A stretch of 32,388 nt of DNA from Alteromonadaceae bacterium (lineage in GTDB: Bacteria > Pseudomonadota > Gammaproteobacteria > Enterobacterales > Alteromonadaceae): assembly GCA_016765535.1 (NCBI GenBank), contig JAESPQ010000053.1, positions 22,166 to 54,553 of the forward strand. Direction: 5' to 3'. The translations under genes and the position numbers were made by a program. Each line of letters begins with the position of its first letter. The stretch's first letter is position 1. This document shows, in pieces, positions 11,028 to 17,704 of the stretch. A model generated the notes under the pieces. It worked only from the letters and a program-made list of their open reading frames with translations, did not search any database and was not told the origin of the DNA.

Positions 11028-11387
11028 TTATGCAGCTAAAGCAGTTTGTGCTTTTTCTACTAAAAATGTGAAAGCTGCTTTATCGTATACAGCGATGTCA
11101 GCTAGGATCTTACGATCGATTTCAATAGCAGCCTTTTTAAGACCATTAATGAAACGGCTGTAAGATAAACCATTTTGACGAGCTGCTGCGTTAATACGAG
11201 CGATCCAAAGTTGACGGAATTGACGTTTACGTTGACGACGGTCACGGTAAGCGTATTGGCCAGCTTTAGTTACAGCTTGAAAAGCAACACGATAAACGCG
11301 ACTACGAGCACCGTAGTAACCTTTAGCTTGCTTTAAAACTTTCTTATGACGTGCACGCGCTTGTACACCACGTTTTACTCTTGCCAT
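11028..11387 (-). CDS. rplT: 50S ribosomal protein L20
   Basis: L20 binds 23S rRNA early in 50S assembly and, in E. coli, also represses its own operon by binding the rpmI leader. The 119-residue, very basic product ([20 protein letters not shown]...) is full length, with the long N-terminal helix and the globular C-terminal part starting near residue 60. TAGGAGAAATAG ahead of the ATG provides a good ribosome binding site. It is 15 bases downstream of rpmI and is the last gene of the operon, directly before a strong terminator. Confidence 0.98.
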   Translation of the reverse strand: MARVKRGVQARARHKKVLKQAKGYYGARSRVYRVAFQAVTKAGQYAYRDRRQRKRQFRQLWIARINAAARQNGLSYSRFINGLKKAAIEIDRKILADIAVYDKAAFTFLVEKAQTALAA

Positions 11388-11402
11388 TTTCTATTTCTCC
11401 TA

Positions 11403-11597
11403 TTAACCGTGACGTAAAAGTTTTTTAACTGACTTAATGTCAGCTGCAGCGATCATACATTTAGCACGTAAATGACGCTTAACTTTAGTACGGCGTTTAG
11501 TCAAAATATGACGTAAGCCAGCTTGTTTGAACTTGTAGCCATTAGCTGTTTTTTTAAAGCGCTTTGCAGCACCTTTATTGGTTTTCATTTTAGGCAT
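11403..11597 (-). CDS. rpmI: 50S ribosomal protein L35
   Basis: L35 is a small basic protein of the large ribosomal subunit. The 64-residue sequence [20 protein letters not shown] through [25 protein letters not shown] is full length. GCGGAG lies 8 bases before the ATG. It is translationally coupled to rplT in E. coli, and the 15-bp gap here is consistent with that. Upstream is an unusually long 301-bp spacer after infC that probably holds the L20 repressor-binding structure. Confidence 0.98.
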   Translation of the reverse strand: MPKMKTNKGAAKRFKKTANGYKFKQAGLRHILTKRRTKVKRHLRAKCMIAAADIKSVKKLLRHG

Positions 11598-11898
11598 GTG
11601 AATAACTCCGCATTGTTATGCCAAATTTAACGGTAATTCTGGCGAAAACACTCTTGCTCTTCATATTTGAAACTGTAGTTTTATTGTCTTCGTTATCTCA
11701 TCACATCATTTAGTAAACTAAACTCAGTGACTCGAAACTCGACGGTTTCACTACAGCACCAACTATTTTGAGCAAAACAAAATGCTTTACTTGTAGGCCA
11801 AGACTACCAACGTCAGATAATAATGGTGCGTTAATATTTTAATAAACCGTGAATAAATCTTGGTTAATTAAAACTTAACGACTTTTTATGACCAGTTA
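11598..11898 (-). promoter_or_regulatory. infC-rpmI leader, candidate L20 autoregulatory RNA
   Basis: This 301-bp space has no gene. On the transcribed minus strand CTGTAGT (11756-11750) is exactly complementary to ACTACAG (11679-11673), giving a 7-bp long-range helix about 70 bases apart. Inside it TTTAG...CTAAA can form a local hairpin around 11705-11720. In E. coli L20 represses rpmI-rplT by binding a pseudoknot that involves distant leader segments, so a structured leader is expected here. Whether these helices are the L20 site is inference. GTAG...CTAC at about 11785-11810 offers another small hairpin. Confidence 0.45.
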
Positions 11899-12447
11899 TT
11901 ATCGTTTAATAGGGGCTAATACCATCACCATTTGTCGTCCTTCCGCTCTACGAGGGAAAAACTCAACTACGGCTATATCTTGTAAATCGTTTTTAACACG
12001 AGTTAACAATTCAAGCCCCAGTTCTTGGTGTGCCATTTCGCGGCCGCGGAAACGTAATGTTACCTTAGCTTTGTCGCCACCTTCTAAAAAGCGCTTCAGG
12101 TTGCGTAGTTTTACCTGATAGTCACCTTCATCTGTTCCAGGTCGAAATTTAATTTCTTTAACCTGTATTTGTTTCTGCTTTTTACGCTGTTCTTTTTGTT
12201 CTTTAGATTTCTCATAAAGAAACTTGCCGTAATCCATTACGCGACAAACTGGAGGTTTTGCTGTTGGACTTATTTCAACAAGATCAACCCCTGCTTCGTC
12301 TGCTTGATTCATTGCTTCAGTTAAAGAAACAATCCCACCTGCTTCGCCATCATAGCAAATTAAACGAACTTCTTGCGCAGTAATTAACTCATTCAAACGA
12401 TGCGCAGGCTCTTTCTGCCCGCCACGTTGACCATTTTTTATAGCCAT
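11899..12447 (-). CDS. infC: Translation initiation factor IF-3
   Basis: IF-3 keeps ribosomal subunits apart and proofreads the start codon and initiator tRNA. The protein has 182 residues by the ATG at 12447. It has the N-terminal domain (to about 80) with [20 protein letters not shown], a Lys-rich linker ([19 protein letters not shown]) and the C-terminal domain with [17 protein letters not shown] and [12 protein letters not shown]. In E. coli infC begins with the rare AUU, which IF-3 itself discriminates against. Here an ATG is present, but GGAGG is only 3 bases before it, while an ATA two codons later is 9 bases from the GGAGG and aligns better with the E. coli N terminus (then MKNGQRGG). 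The start is therefore uncertain by two codons. Confidence 0.97.
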   Translation of the reverse strand: MAIKNGQRGGQKEPAHRLNELITAQEVRLICYDGEAGGIVSLTEAMNQADEAGVDLVEISPTAKPPVCRVMDYGKFLYEKSKEQKEQRKKQKQIQVKEIKFRPGTDEGDYQVKLRNLKRFLEGGDKAKVTLRFRGREMAHQELGLELLTRVKNDLQDIAVVEFFPRRAEGRQMVMVLAPIKR

Positions 12448-12465
12448 GTTCCTCCAAAGAACCTT
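12439..12465 (-). promoter_or_regulatory. infC translation start region
   Basis: On the minus strand the sequence is GTTCTTTGGAGGAACATG followed by GCT and ATA. GTTC and GAAC can form a 4-bp hairpin that puts part of the Shine-Dalgarno in the loop. GGAGG is 3 bases from ATG and 9 from ATA. This layout would allow IF-3-sensitive initiation at the ATA, as known for AUU in E. coli; that is an inference. Confidence 0.4.
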
Positions 12466-12522
12466 ATTTTCAATTTTTGTATTTAAATTTATGCCGGTAA
12501 ATTTTATATAAGTAAACTATAT

Positions 12523-14433
12523 TTAGCTTCTTGAACTAATTTCTTGCGTTAATTTACTAATAAAATCATCTACAGACATTTTTCCTAAATCTTCACCACT
12601 TCGTGTGCGAACGGCAATTTCGCCTGATTCCATTTCTTTGTCACCAACAACCAACAAATATGGAACACGCTTCAAAGTGTGCTCGCGGATTTTAAAGCCT
12701 ATCTTCTCATTTCTCAAGTCTTGTTTTACTCTAAAGCCATTTTCTTTGAGTTTTTTTGCTATTTTTTGACAATATTCACTCTGTTTGTCGGTAATATTTA
12801 AAATTACCGCCTGAGTAGGTGATAACCATGTCGGAAATTTACCGGTATACTCTTCGATTAAAATACCAATAAAGCGCTCTAGCGATCCTAAAATAGCACG
12901 ATGGATCATAACAGGCGTATAACGTTCGTTGTCTTCGCCGACATAGGTTGCGCCTAAACGCTCTGGCAGGGCAAAATCAAGTTGCACGGTACCACATTGC
13001 CAAGAACGACCTAAGCAATCCATTAAAGTAAATTCAATTTTAGGACCATAAAATGCGCCTTCACCTGGTAAATACTCAAATTCAATATTATTATCGCGTA
13101 ACGCTAAGGCTAAACCTTCTTCAGCTTTATCCCAAATGTCATCACTACCAATACGTTTTTCAGGGCGCGTTGATAATTTAACTATTATATCTTCAAAACC
13201 AAATAATTTATAAACATCATAAACCATTTTAATACAACTACTGACTTCGTCTTGTACTTGAGCTTCGGTACAGAAAATATGAGCATCATCTTGAGTGAAA
13301 CCACGTACTCGCATTAACCCATGTAACGCACCTGAAGGTTCGTTACGGTGACAACAACCAAACTCAGCCATACGTAAAGGCAAATCACGGTATGATTTTA
13401 ACCCTTGATTAAATATTTGTACATGACCTGGGCAATTCATCGGTTTTATTGCGTATTCACGTTTTTCCGATGTGGTAGTAAACATGTTTTCAGCATATTT
13501 ATCCCAGTGACCTGATTTTTCCCAAAGTACTCTGTCCATCATTAACGGACCTTTTACTTCGTCGTAATCATATTCGTGTAACTTTTCACGAATAAATTTT
13601 TCTAATTCGGTATAAATAGTCCAACCGTCATTATGCCAAAACACCATGCCTGGCGCTTCTTCTTGCCAATGAAATAAATCTAGCGTTTTACCAATTTTAC
13701 GGTGATCACGCTTTTCAGCCTCACTAAGACGTTGAATATAGGCTTTTAATTGTTTTTTATCAGCCCATGCGGTGCCATAAATACGTTGTAGCATTTTATT
13801 GTCTGAGTTGCCACGCCAATAAGCGCCAGCAACTTTCATTAATTTGAAATGATGACAATGGCGCATGCTTGGTACGTGTGGACCTCGACACATATCAATA
13901 TATTCTTGATGATGATATAACGCTGGTGTATCGGTTTTCTTGATATTTTCATCAAGGATCTCTAATTTGTACGTTTCACCACGCTCAGTGAACGCATCGT
14001 AAGCATCTTGCCATGTACCTGTTTTTTTAATAACTTCATAACCCGTACGCGCAAGCTCGGTCATACGTTTTTCAAGTTTAACTAAATCGTCTTCTGAAAT
14101 AGACTCGTCTAAATCAACGTCGTAATAAAAACCATTGTCTATGGTCGGCCCAATCGCCATTTTAACGTTTGGATATAGTTGTTTAATTGCATGCCCTAAT
14201 AAATGCGCGCAAGAATGTCGAATAATTTCTAAACCTTCGGTATCTTTATTGGTAATAAGTTGTAATTTAGCGTCATCGCTAATTAATTCACAGGCATCAA
14301 CTAATTGGCCATTAACACGACCCGCTATGGTCGCTTTGGCTAAACCTGGGCCAATATCAAGAGCAACGTCCATTACTGAAATTGCATTTTCAAAAGAACG
14401 TTGTGATCCATCGGGGAGAGTTATAACAGGCAT
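12523..14433 (-). CDS. thrS: Threonine--tRNA ligase
   Basis: ThrRS charges tRNA-Thr and edits mischarged Ser-tRNA. The 636-residue protein has the full domain set: TGS (1-62), editing domain (about 65-225, with [10 protein letters not shown] and the CRGPHVP motif), class II catalytic core (about 243-535) and anticodon-binding domain (about 537-636). The zinc ligands match E. coli numbering exactly: Cys334 in PMNCPGH, His385 in DDAHIF and His511 in PVMIHRA. AAGGAA precedes the ATG. It heads the thrS-infC-rpmI-rplT operon; 75 bases separate it from infC. In E. coli thrS is autoregulated through a tRNA-like operator just upstream of its start. Confidence 0.98.
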   Translation of the reverse strand: MPVITLPDGSQRSFENAISVMDVALDIGPGLAKATIAGRVNGQLVDACELISDDAKLQLITNKDTEGLEIIRHSCAHLLGHAIKQLYPNVKMAIGPTIDNGFYYDVDLDESISEDDLVKLEKRMTELARTGYEVIKKTGTWQDAYDAFTERGETYKLEILDENIKKTDTPALYHHQEYIDMCRGPHVPSMRHCHHFKLMKVAGAYWRGNSDNKMLQRIYGTAWADKKQLKAYIQRLSEAEKRDHRKIGKTLDLFHWQEEAPGMVFWHNDGWTIYTELEKFIREKLHEYDYDEVKGPLMMDRVLWEKSGHWDKYAENMFTTTSEKREYAIKPMNCPGHVQIFNQGLKSYRDLPLRMAEFGCCHRNEPSGALHGLMRVRGFTQDDAHIFCTEAQVQDEVSSCIKMVYDVYKLFGFEDIIVKLSTRPEKRIGSDDIWDKAEEGLALALRDNNIEFEYLPGEGAFYGPKIEFTLMDCLGRSWQCGTVQLDFALPERLGATYVGEDNERYTPVMIHRAILGSLERFIGILIEEYTGKFPTWLSPTQAVILNITDKQSEYCQKIAKKLKENGFRVKQDLRNEKIGFKIREHTLKRVPYLLVVGDKEMESGEIAVRTRSGEDLGKMSVDDFISKLTQEISSRS

Positions 14434-14745
14434 GAAATTTCCTTAACAGTGGTGACACTCACGAAATGTCACATGTTTGTACTTAATTTAAAATATCCTA
14501 TAGCAAAAAATGTCGATTACCACAACAACCATACCCTGATTATTAATAAGTAACGCCGCTAAGTTATTCATAGGATTTACGAAAGGCGCAAGATTACCCG
14601 ATTGCATGCTTAAAGTACAGTTTTATCCATTTTGTTTAACGAGTAAAATCATAATAATTTTGTATAAAAAATTAGCACTTTGTCATTTTCGCGCCATAAT
14701 AAAAGATACTAGAAGTTTTCACTCATGATCTTTCAAGGAGGCAAC
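14434..14745. promoter_or_regulatory. thrS / CPXCG-protein divergent region
   Basis: This 312-bp gap separates two divergent genes and must hold both promoters. Just upstream of the thrS ribosome binding site, GTGACA (14452-14457) and TGTCAC (14467-14472) form a 6-bp hairpin with a 9-base loop; its position recalls the E. coli thrS operator, but the anticodon-like loop is not evident. On the plus strand AAGGAGG at 14735-14741 serves the small downstream gene. I see no further gene or RNA. Confidence 0.4.
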
Positions 14746-14952
14746 ATGCCGAATGAAATCATTGATAAAAAAATTCAATGTCCTCATTGCGGACATAATA
14801 TCCATATTACTTTAGATAGTAGTGCTGGCGATCAAAATTATTATGACGAATGCCCTGCATGTTGTCGCGATATTCATTTGAATATGCATATTGATGAATA
14901 TCAGCAAAAAATTAAATTAGCGGTAGATAGTGACGATGAACAAGTATTTTAA
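14746..14952 (+). CDS. CPXCG motif-containing cysteine-rich protein
   Basis: This 68-residue acidic protein has the pattern of the Cys-rich CPXCG family: CPHCG at residues 12-16 and CPACC at 36-40, two paired-cysteine knuckles that probably bind one zinc ion. The rest is a short beta-rich segment with a conserved Asp/Glu-rich tail (DSDDEQVF). The family is widespread in marine gammaproteobacteria and has no established function; a zinc-ribbon role in protein or nucleic acid contact is only a guess. The start at 14746 is set by AAGGAGG five to eleven bases upstream; an earlier in-frame ATG at 14725 has no ribosome binding site. It is divergent from thrS and convergent with the phzF-like gene. 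Confidence 0.85.
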   Translation: MPNEIIDKKIQCPHCGHNIHITLDSSAGDQNYYDECPACCRDIHLNMHIDEYQQKIKLAVDSDDEQVF

Positions 14953-14974
14953 TATTTGAAGATAACATGCTTTG

Positions 14975-15775
14975 TTAAAGACTAATTTCACCCGCTAAGT
15001 ATTGCACCGCAGTACCCGATATTTTGACCTTATCATTAACCACATTACAATATAAAACACCACCGCGTTTTGAAGCTTGATAAGCTTTTAAAGTGTTTTT
15101 ATTTAAACGCTGCGCCCACAAAGGCGCTAAACCAGTATGAATTGATCCTGTTACTGGGTCTTCATCGCCGCCGTTTGCGGGCCAAAAATAACGTGATACA
15201 AAGTCATAATCGTTGTTTATATTTGCTTTACTTGTAACGACCACATCAAAAGGTGCAAGTTTTTTTAATGCTAAAGAATTACTTTGTAATTGCACAACGT
15301 CTTGTTCATTATCATAAAGTGCAAAATAGGCTTGCTTGTTACGCAGTACTTCTAGTGGCTTAATACTTAACCCTGCTAATAAAGTTTCAGGAATATAATC
15401 AATAGCTTCAGGCATCATGCTCGGAAAAATCATGCTAATTAAACCATCATTGTTTTGACTTACTTTAAATTCACCTACGGCATCAGCAAAAAAACTAATT
15501 TTATTGACTTGTGAGTATTCTTTAAACAACACAAAAGCACTAGCAAGCGTTGCATGACCACAAAAGTCAATTTCACATAAAGGTGAAAACCAACGGATTT
15601 GATAGCTATTATTACCGATAATTTTAACAAAAGCGGTTTCAGACAAATTGTTTTCACTGGCAATTTTTTGCATTAACTCGGTTGATAACCACTCGGTTAA
15701 AACAATAACCGCCGCATAATTACCTTTAAACACAACATCGGTAAAAGCATCAATTTGATAAATTTTTAATTTCAT
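14975..15775 (-). CDS. PhzF family isomerase-like protein
   Basis: The 266-residue protein belongs to the PhzF/diaminopimelate-epimerase fold family. The N-terminal IDAFTDVVFKGNYAAVIVL matches the family's F-x-GNPAAV motif with Tyr in place of the usual Pro. LSETAFV puts Glu46 at the place of the catalytic Glu of PhzF. CEIDFCGHATLASAFVLF and GGDEDPVTGSIHTGLAPLWA are the two conserved binding loops. True PhzF works in phenazine synthesis, but no other phz gene is nearby, and most family members (YddE, YHI9 types) have unknown substrates. A cytoplasmic isomerase of unknown substrate is the safest call. It is convergent with the CPXCG gene and shares its strand with pdsO. Confidence 0.9.
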   Translation of the reverse strand: MKLKIYQIDAFTDVVFKGNYAAVIVLTEWLSTELMQKIASENNLSETAFVKIIGNNSYQIRWFSPLCEIDFCGHATLASAFVLFKEYSQVNKISFFADAVGEFKVSQNNDGLISMIFPSMMPEAIDYIPETLLAGLSIKPLEVLRNKQAYFALYDNEQDVVQLQSNSLALKKLAPFDVVVTSKANINNDYDFVSRYFWPANGGDEDPVTGSIHTGLAPLWAQRLNKNTLKAYQASKRGGVLYCNVVNDKVKISGTAVQYLAGEISL

Positions 15776-15943
15776 ATCGTCTCTTATTTAAAGGTAATTA
15801 ACTCAAATTTAAGTAATAAGCTTTTTATCACTTAAAATAATGCCATTATTGTCAGCATACACCTAAATTAACTCACTGATCACATCAATATCGCGAATAC
15901 AGCTATAGATAATCCCTTGCCAGTTATTATTAATTCTTAGAAC

Positions 15944-15968
15944 CTAGAACCTAGATTCTAGGTTCTAG
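15944..15968. repeat. CTAGAACC inverted repeat
   Basis: CTAGAACCTAG (15944-15954) and CTAGGTTCTAG (15958-15968) form a perfect 11-bp inverted repeat around a 3-base spacer. A further TTAGAAC just upstream makes a 7-base tandem pattern. It lies 31 bases beyond the pdsO stop in the pdsO-phzF gap. There is no T tract on either strand, so it is not a normal intrinsic terminator; it may be a repetitive extragenic palindrome. Confidence 0.75.
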
Positions 15969-15998
15969 ATAATTTTAAACTCTATACATATCTCTTCC

Positions 15999-16763
15999 TT
16001 AATTTTTAGCCGTTTGATTGTTATTGCGGTGCAACTGGATCACCACACGGCGATCATAAAAGCTTACTTCTTTATCTGTTTTAGCAACCACTGGCGCACT
16101 TTCACCAAAGGCTTGAGTATTGATACGTGTATCATTGATACCATAATCAACTAATGCTGACTTAACTGCGTTTACTCGTGCTTGCGATAAAGTTTGATTT
16201 AACTGTTCACTGCCTTGTAAATCGGTATAACCTGATAAATCGATTATTATTTGCGGTGATTGTTGTAAAATTTTTGCTAATACTTGAATTTGCGGGTGAT
16301 AAATAGCAGCAATATCACTTGAACCAGTAGAAAACTGCAAGCTCATTAGCAAATTTTCAGCTTGTAACTGACCACTGTCTTGATAACTTTGCTGTAAGGT
16401 TAACAGTTCATGCTGATAGTTCTGCTCTACGTTTTGCAACTGATGTTGAAAGTTAGCGAGATCAGTTTGATTGGCTGATTGTTGTGACACTAAGGCTGTT
16501 TCTAATTGCGTTATATTTTCTTTCGAATTACTGTCTTTTATTAATAAAGACGCCGCTAACCCGGTAATAAAAGCCCCCGCTGGACCCGCTAAAATTCCGC
16601 CAATAATAGCACCAACACCAAAACCTAACTCTTCACCTTTTTGTTTATGAAAGGTGTGCTGTTGGTGTTTTTGCTGCTGCGTAGATAGATCTTTTGCCAA
16701 AACGACACTTGGCGTGAATACTAAAGCGCTACTGATGACTATTGCGATCATTGATTTTTTCAT
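15999..16763 (-). CDS. pdsO: Sortase-associated OmpA-like protein PdsO
   Basis: The 254-residue protein has a Sec signal peptide (about 1-23, ending VVLA), then a glycine-rich hydrophobic stretch (GFGVGAIIGGILAGPAGAFITGLAAS, about 47-72, glycine-zipper-like), a Gln-rich coiled coil (about 80-140) and a C-terminal OmpA-type peptidoglycan-binding domain (about 145-245, with LSGYTDLQGSEQLN and LSQARVNAVKSALVDYGI). This architecture together with the divergent pdsR-pdsS genes identifies PdsO of the proteobacterial dedicated sortase system. It probably sits in the outer membrane or periplasm and contacts the wall. In the usual cluster a sortase and its VIT/vWA target gene are adjacent; neither is present on either side here. 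AAGGAA precedes the ATG. Confidence 0.88.
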   Translation of the reverse strand: MKKSMIAIVISSALVFTPSVVLAKDLSTQQQKHQQHTFHKQKGEELGFGVGAIIGGILAGPAGAFITGLAASLLIKDSNSKENITQLETALVSQQSANQTDLANFQHQLQNVEQNYQHELLTLQQSYQDSGQLQAENLLMSLQFSTGSSDIAAIYHPQIQVLAKILQQSPQIIIDLSGYTDLQGSEQLNQTLSQARVNAVKSALVDYGINDTRINTQAFGESAPVVAKTDKEVSFYDRRVVIQLHRNNNQTAKN

Positions 16764-16859
16764 TATTTTTCCTTACTAACCATTTGGCTAAATGTTTAAT
16801 TTGTTTTTAAAAGTAATTTTGAACACGCTTATTAAACACAATAAAAATGATGGTTATTA

Positions 16860-16907
16860 GGCAATAAAAAGGCAAAGTAACGATGAAATGTGGCAACAAT
16901 ATGGCAA
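16860..16907. promoter_or_regulatory. Four phased GGCAA direct repeats, candidate PdsR operator
   Basis: GGCAA occurs at 16860-16864, 16871-16875, 16892-16896 and 16903-16907: spacings of 11, 21 and 11 bases, all in one orientation and on one helical face. OmpR/PhoB-family regulators bind direct repeats spaced about one helical turn. The array is roughly midway between the pdsO start (16763) and the pdsR start (16994), so PdsR could control both. Binding is inferred. Confidence 0.6.
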
Positions 16908-16943
16908 TTTCAGTAAAAGACAGTATTTAATGAATTTTTTCGT

Positions 16944-16949
16944 TATAGT
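16944..16949 (+). promoter_or_regulatory. Candidate -10 element of pdsR-pdsS
   Basis: TATAGT at 16944-16949 is a good -10 match, about 45 bases before the pdsR ATG. The region where a -35 should be (16921-16926, CAGTAT) is poor, as expected for a promoter that needs an activator. The GGCAA repeats end 36 bases upstream. Confidence 0.35.
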
Positions 16950-16993
16950 GCGCTCATAAATAAGTATCCTTAGTAGTAAGAAAATACAATATT

Positions 16994-17704
16994 ATGAGTA
17001 AACGAATTGCAATAGTTGAAGATGAAGCCGCCATTAGAGAAAATTATGCTGATGTATTACGCAGCCAAGGCTATCAAGTACAAACCTATGCCAATAGAGA
17101 ACAAGCAAGCCAAGCCTTTGCTTTACGTTTACCACATTTAGCGATATTAGACATAGGGTTAGAGCACGAATATGATGGTGGTTTTACGTTATGTCAATGG
17201 CTTAGATCTCAATCAAAAACTTTACCTATTATTTTTTTAACCGCGCGCGATAACGATTTTGACACCGTATCAGGTTTAAGGATGGGTGCAGATGATTATT
17301 TAACTAAAGATATAAGTCTGCCGCATTTAAGTGCGCGTATTGCCGCACTATTTCGCCGCGAAGATGCACTGAAACAACCACAAGATGAAGAACACTTATT
17401 AACAACAGGAGCATTACAATTAGACAGTCAACGCATGGTTATCTATTGGCAACAGCAATTAATAGACTTAACCATTACAGAATTCTGGATGGTGTATGCC
17501 TTGGTAAAACATACTGGTCATGTAAAATCACGCGAGCAGTTAATGAAAGATTCAAAAATTTATGTTGATGACAGCACCATCACTTCACATATAAAACGTA
17601 TTCGCAAAAAATTTATCAAGGTAGATGCTAATTTTGATTGTATTGAAACCGTTTATGGCATGGGCTATCGCTGGAATTTACACAATGCAGAGCAAGCTAA
17701 ATAA
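16994..17704 (+). CDS. pdsR: Dedicated sortase system response regulator PdsR
   Basis: This is an OmpR-family response regulator of 236 residues. The receiver domain (1-120) has the acidic pair Glu9-Asp10, the phospho-acceptor Asp53 in AILDIGL, Thr83 in FLTARD and Lys105 in YLTKD, all intact. The winged-helix DNA-binding domain (about 135-230) ends in ETVYGMGYRWNLH, the typical wing. Its last base overlaps the first base of pdsS, so the pair is co-transcribed and translationally coupled. Homology by eye and the neighbours PdsO and PdsS point to the proteobacterial dedicated sortase system subfamily. It very likely binds the GGCAA repeats just upstream and so controls itself and pdsO, which is an inference. 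Confidence 0.9.
   Translation: MSKRIAIVEDEAAIRENYADVLRSQGYQVQTYANREQASQAFALRLPHLAILDIGLEHEYDGGFTLCQWLRSQSKTLPIIFLTARDNDFDTVSGLRMGADDYLTKDISLPHLSARIAALFRREDALKQPQDEEHLLTTGALQLDSQRMVIYWQQQLIDLTITEFWMVYALVKHTGHVKSREQLMKDSKIYVDDSTITSHIKRIRKKFIKVDANFDCIETVYGMGYRWNLHNAEQAK

Noticed and set aside
15776-15998. Remnant of a sortase or target gene between phzF and pdsO
   Set aside because: The gap has 223 bases with no coding-like sequence or sortase motif visible.
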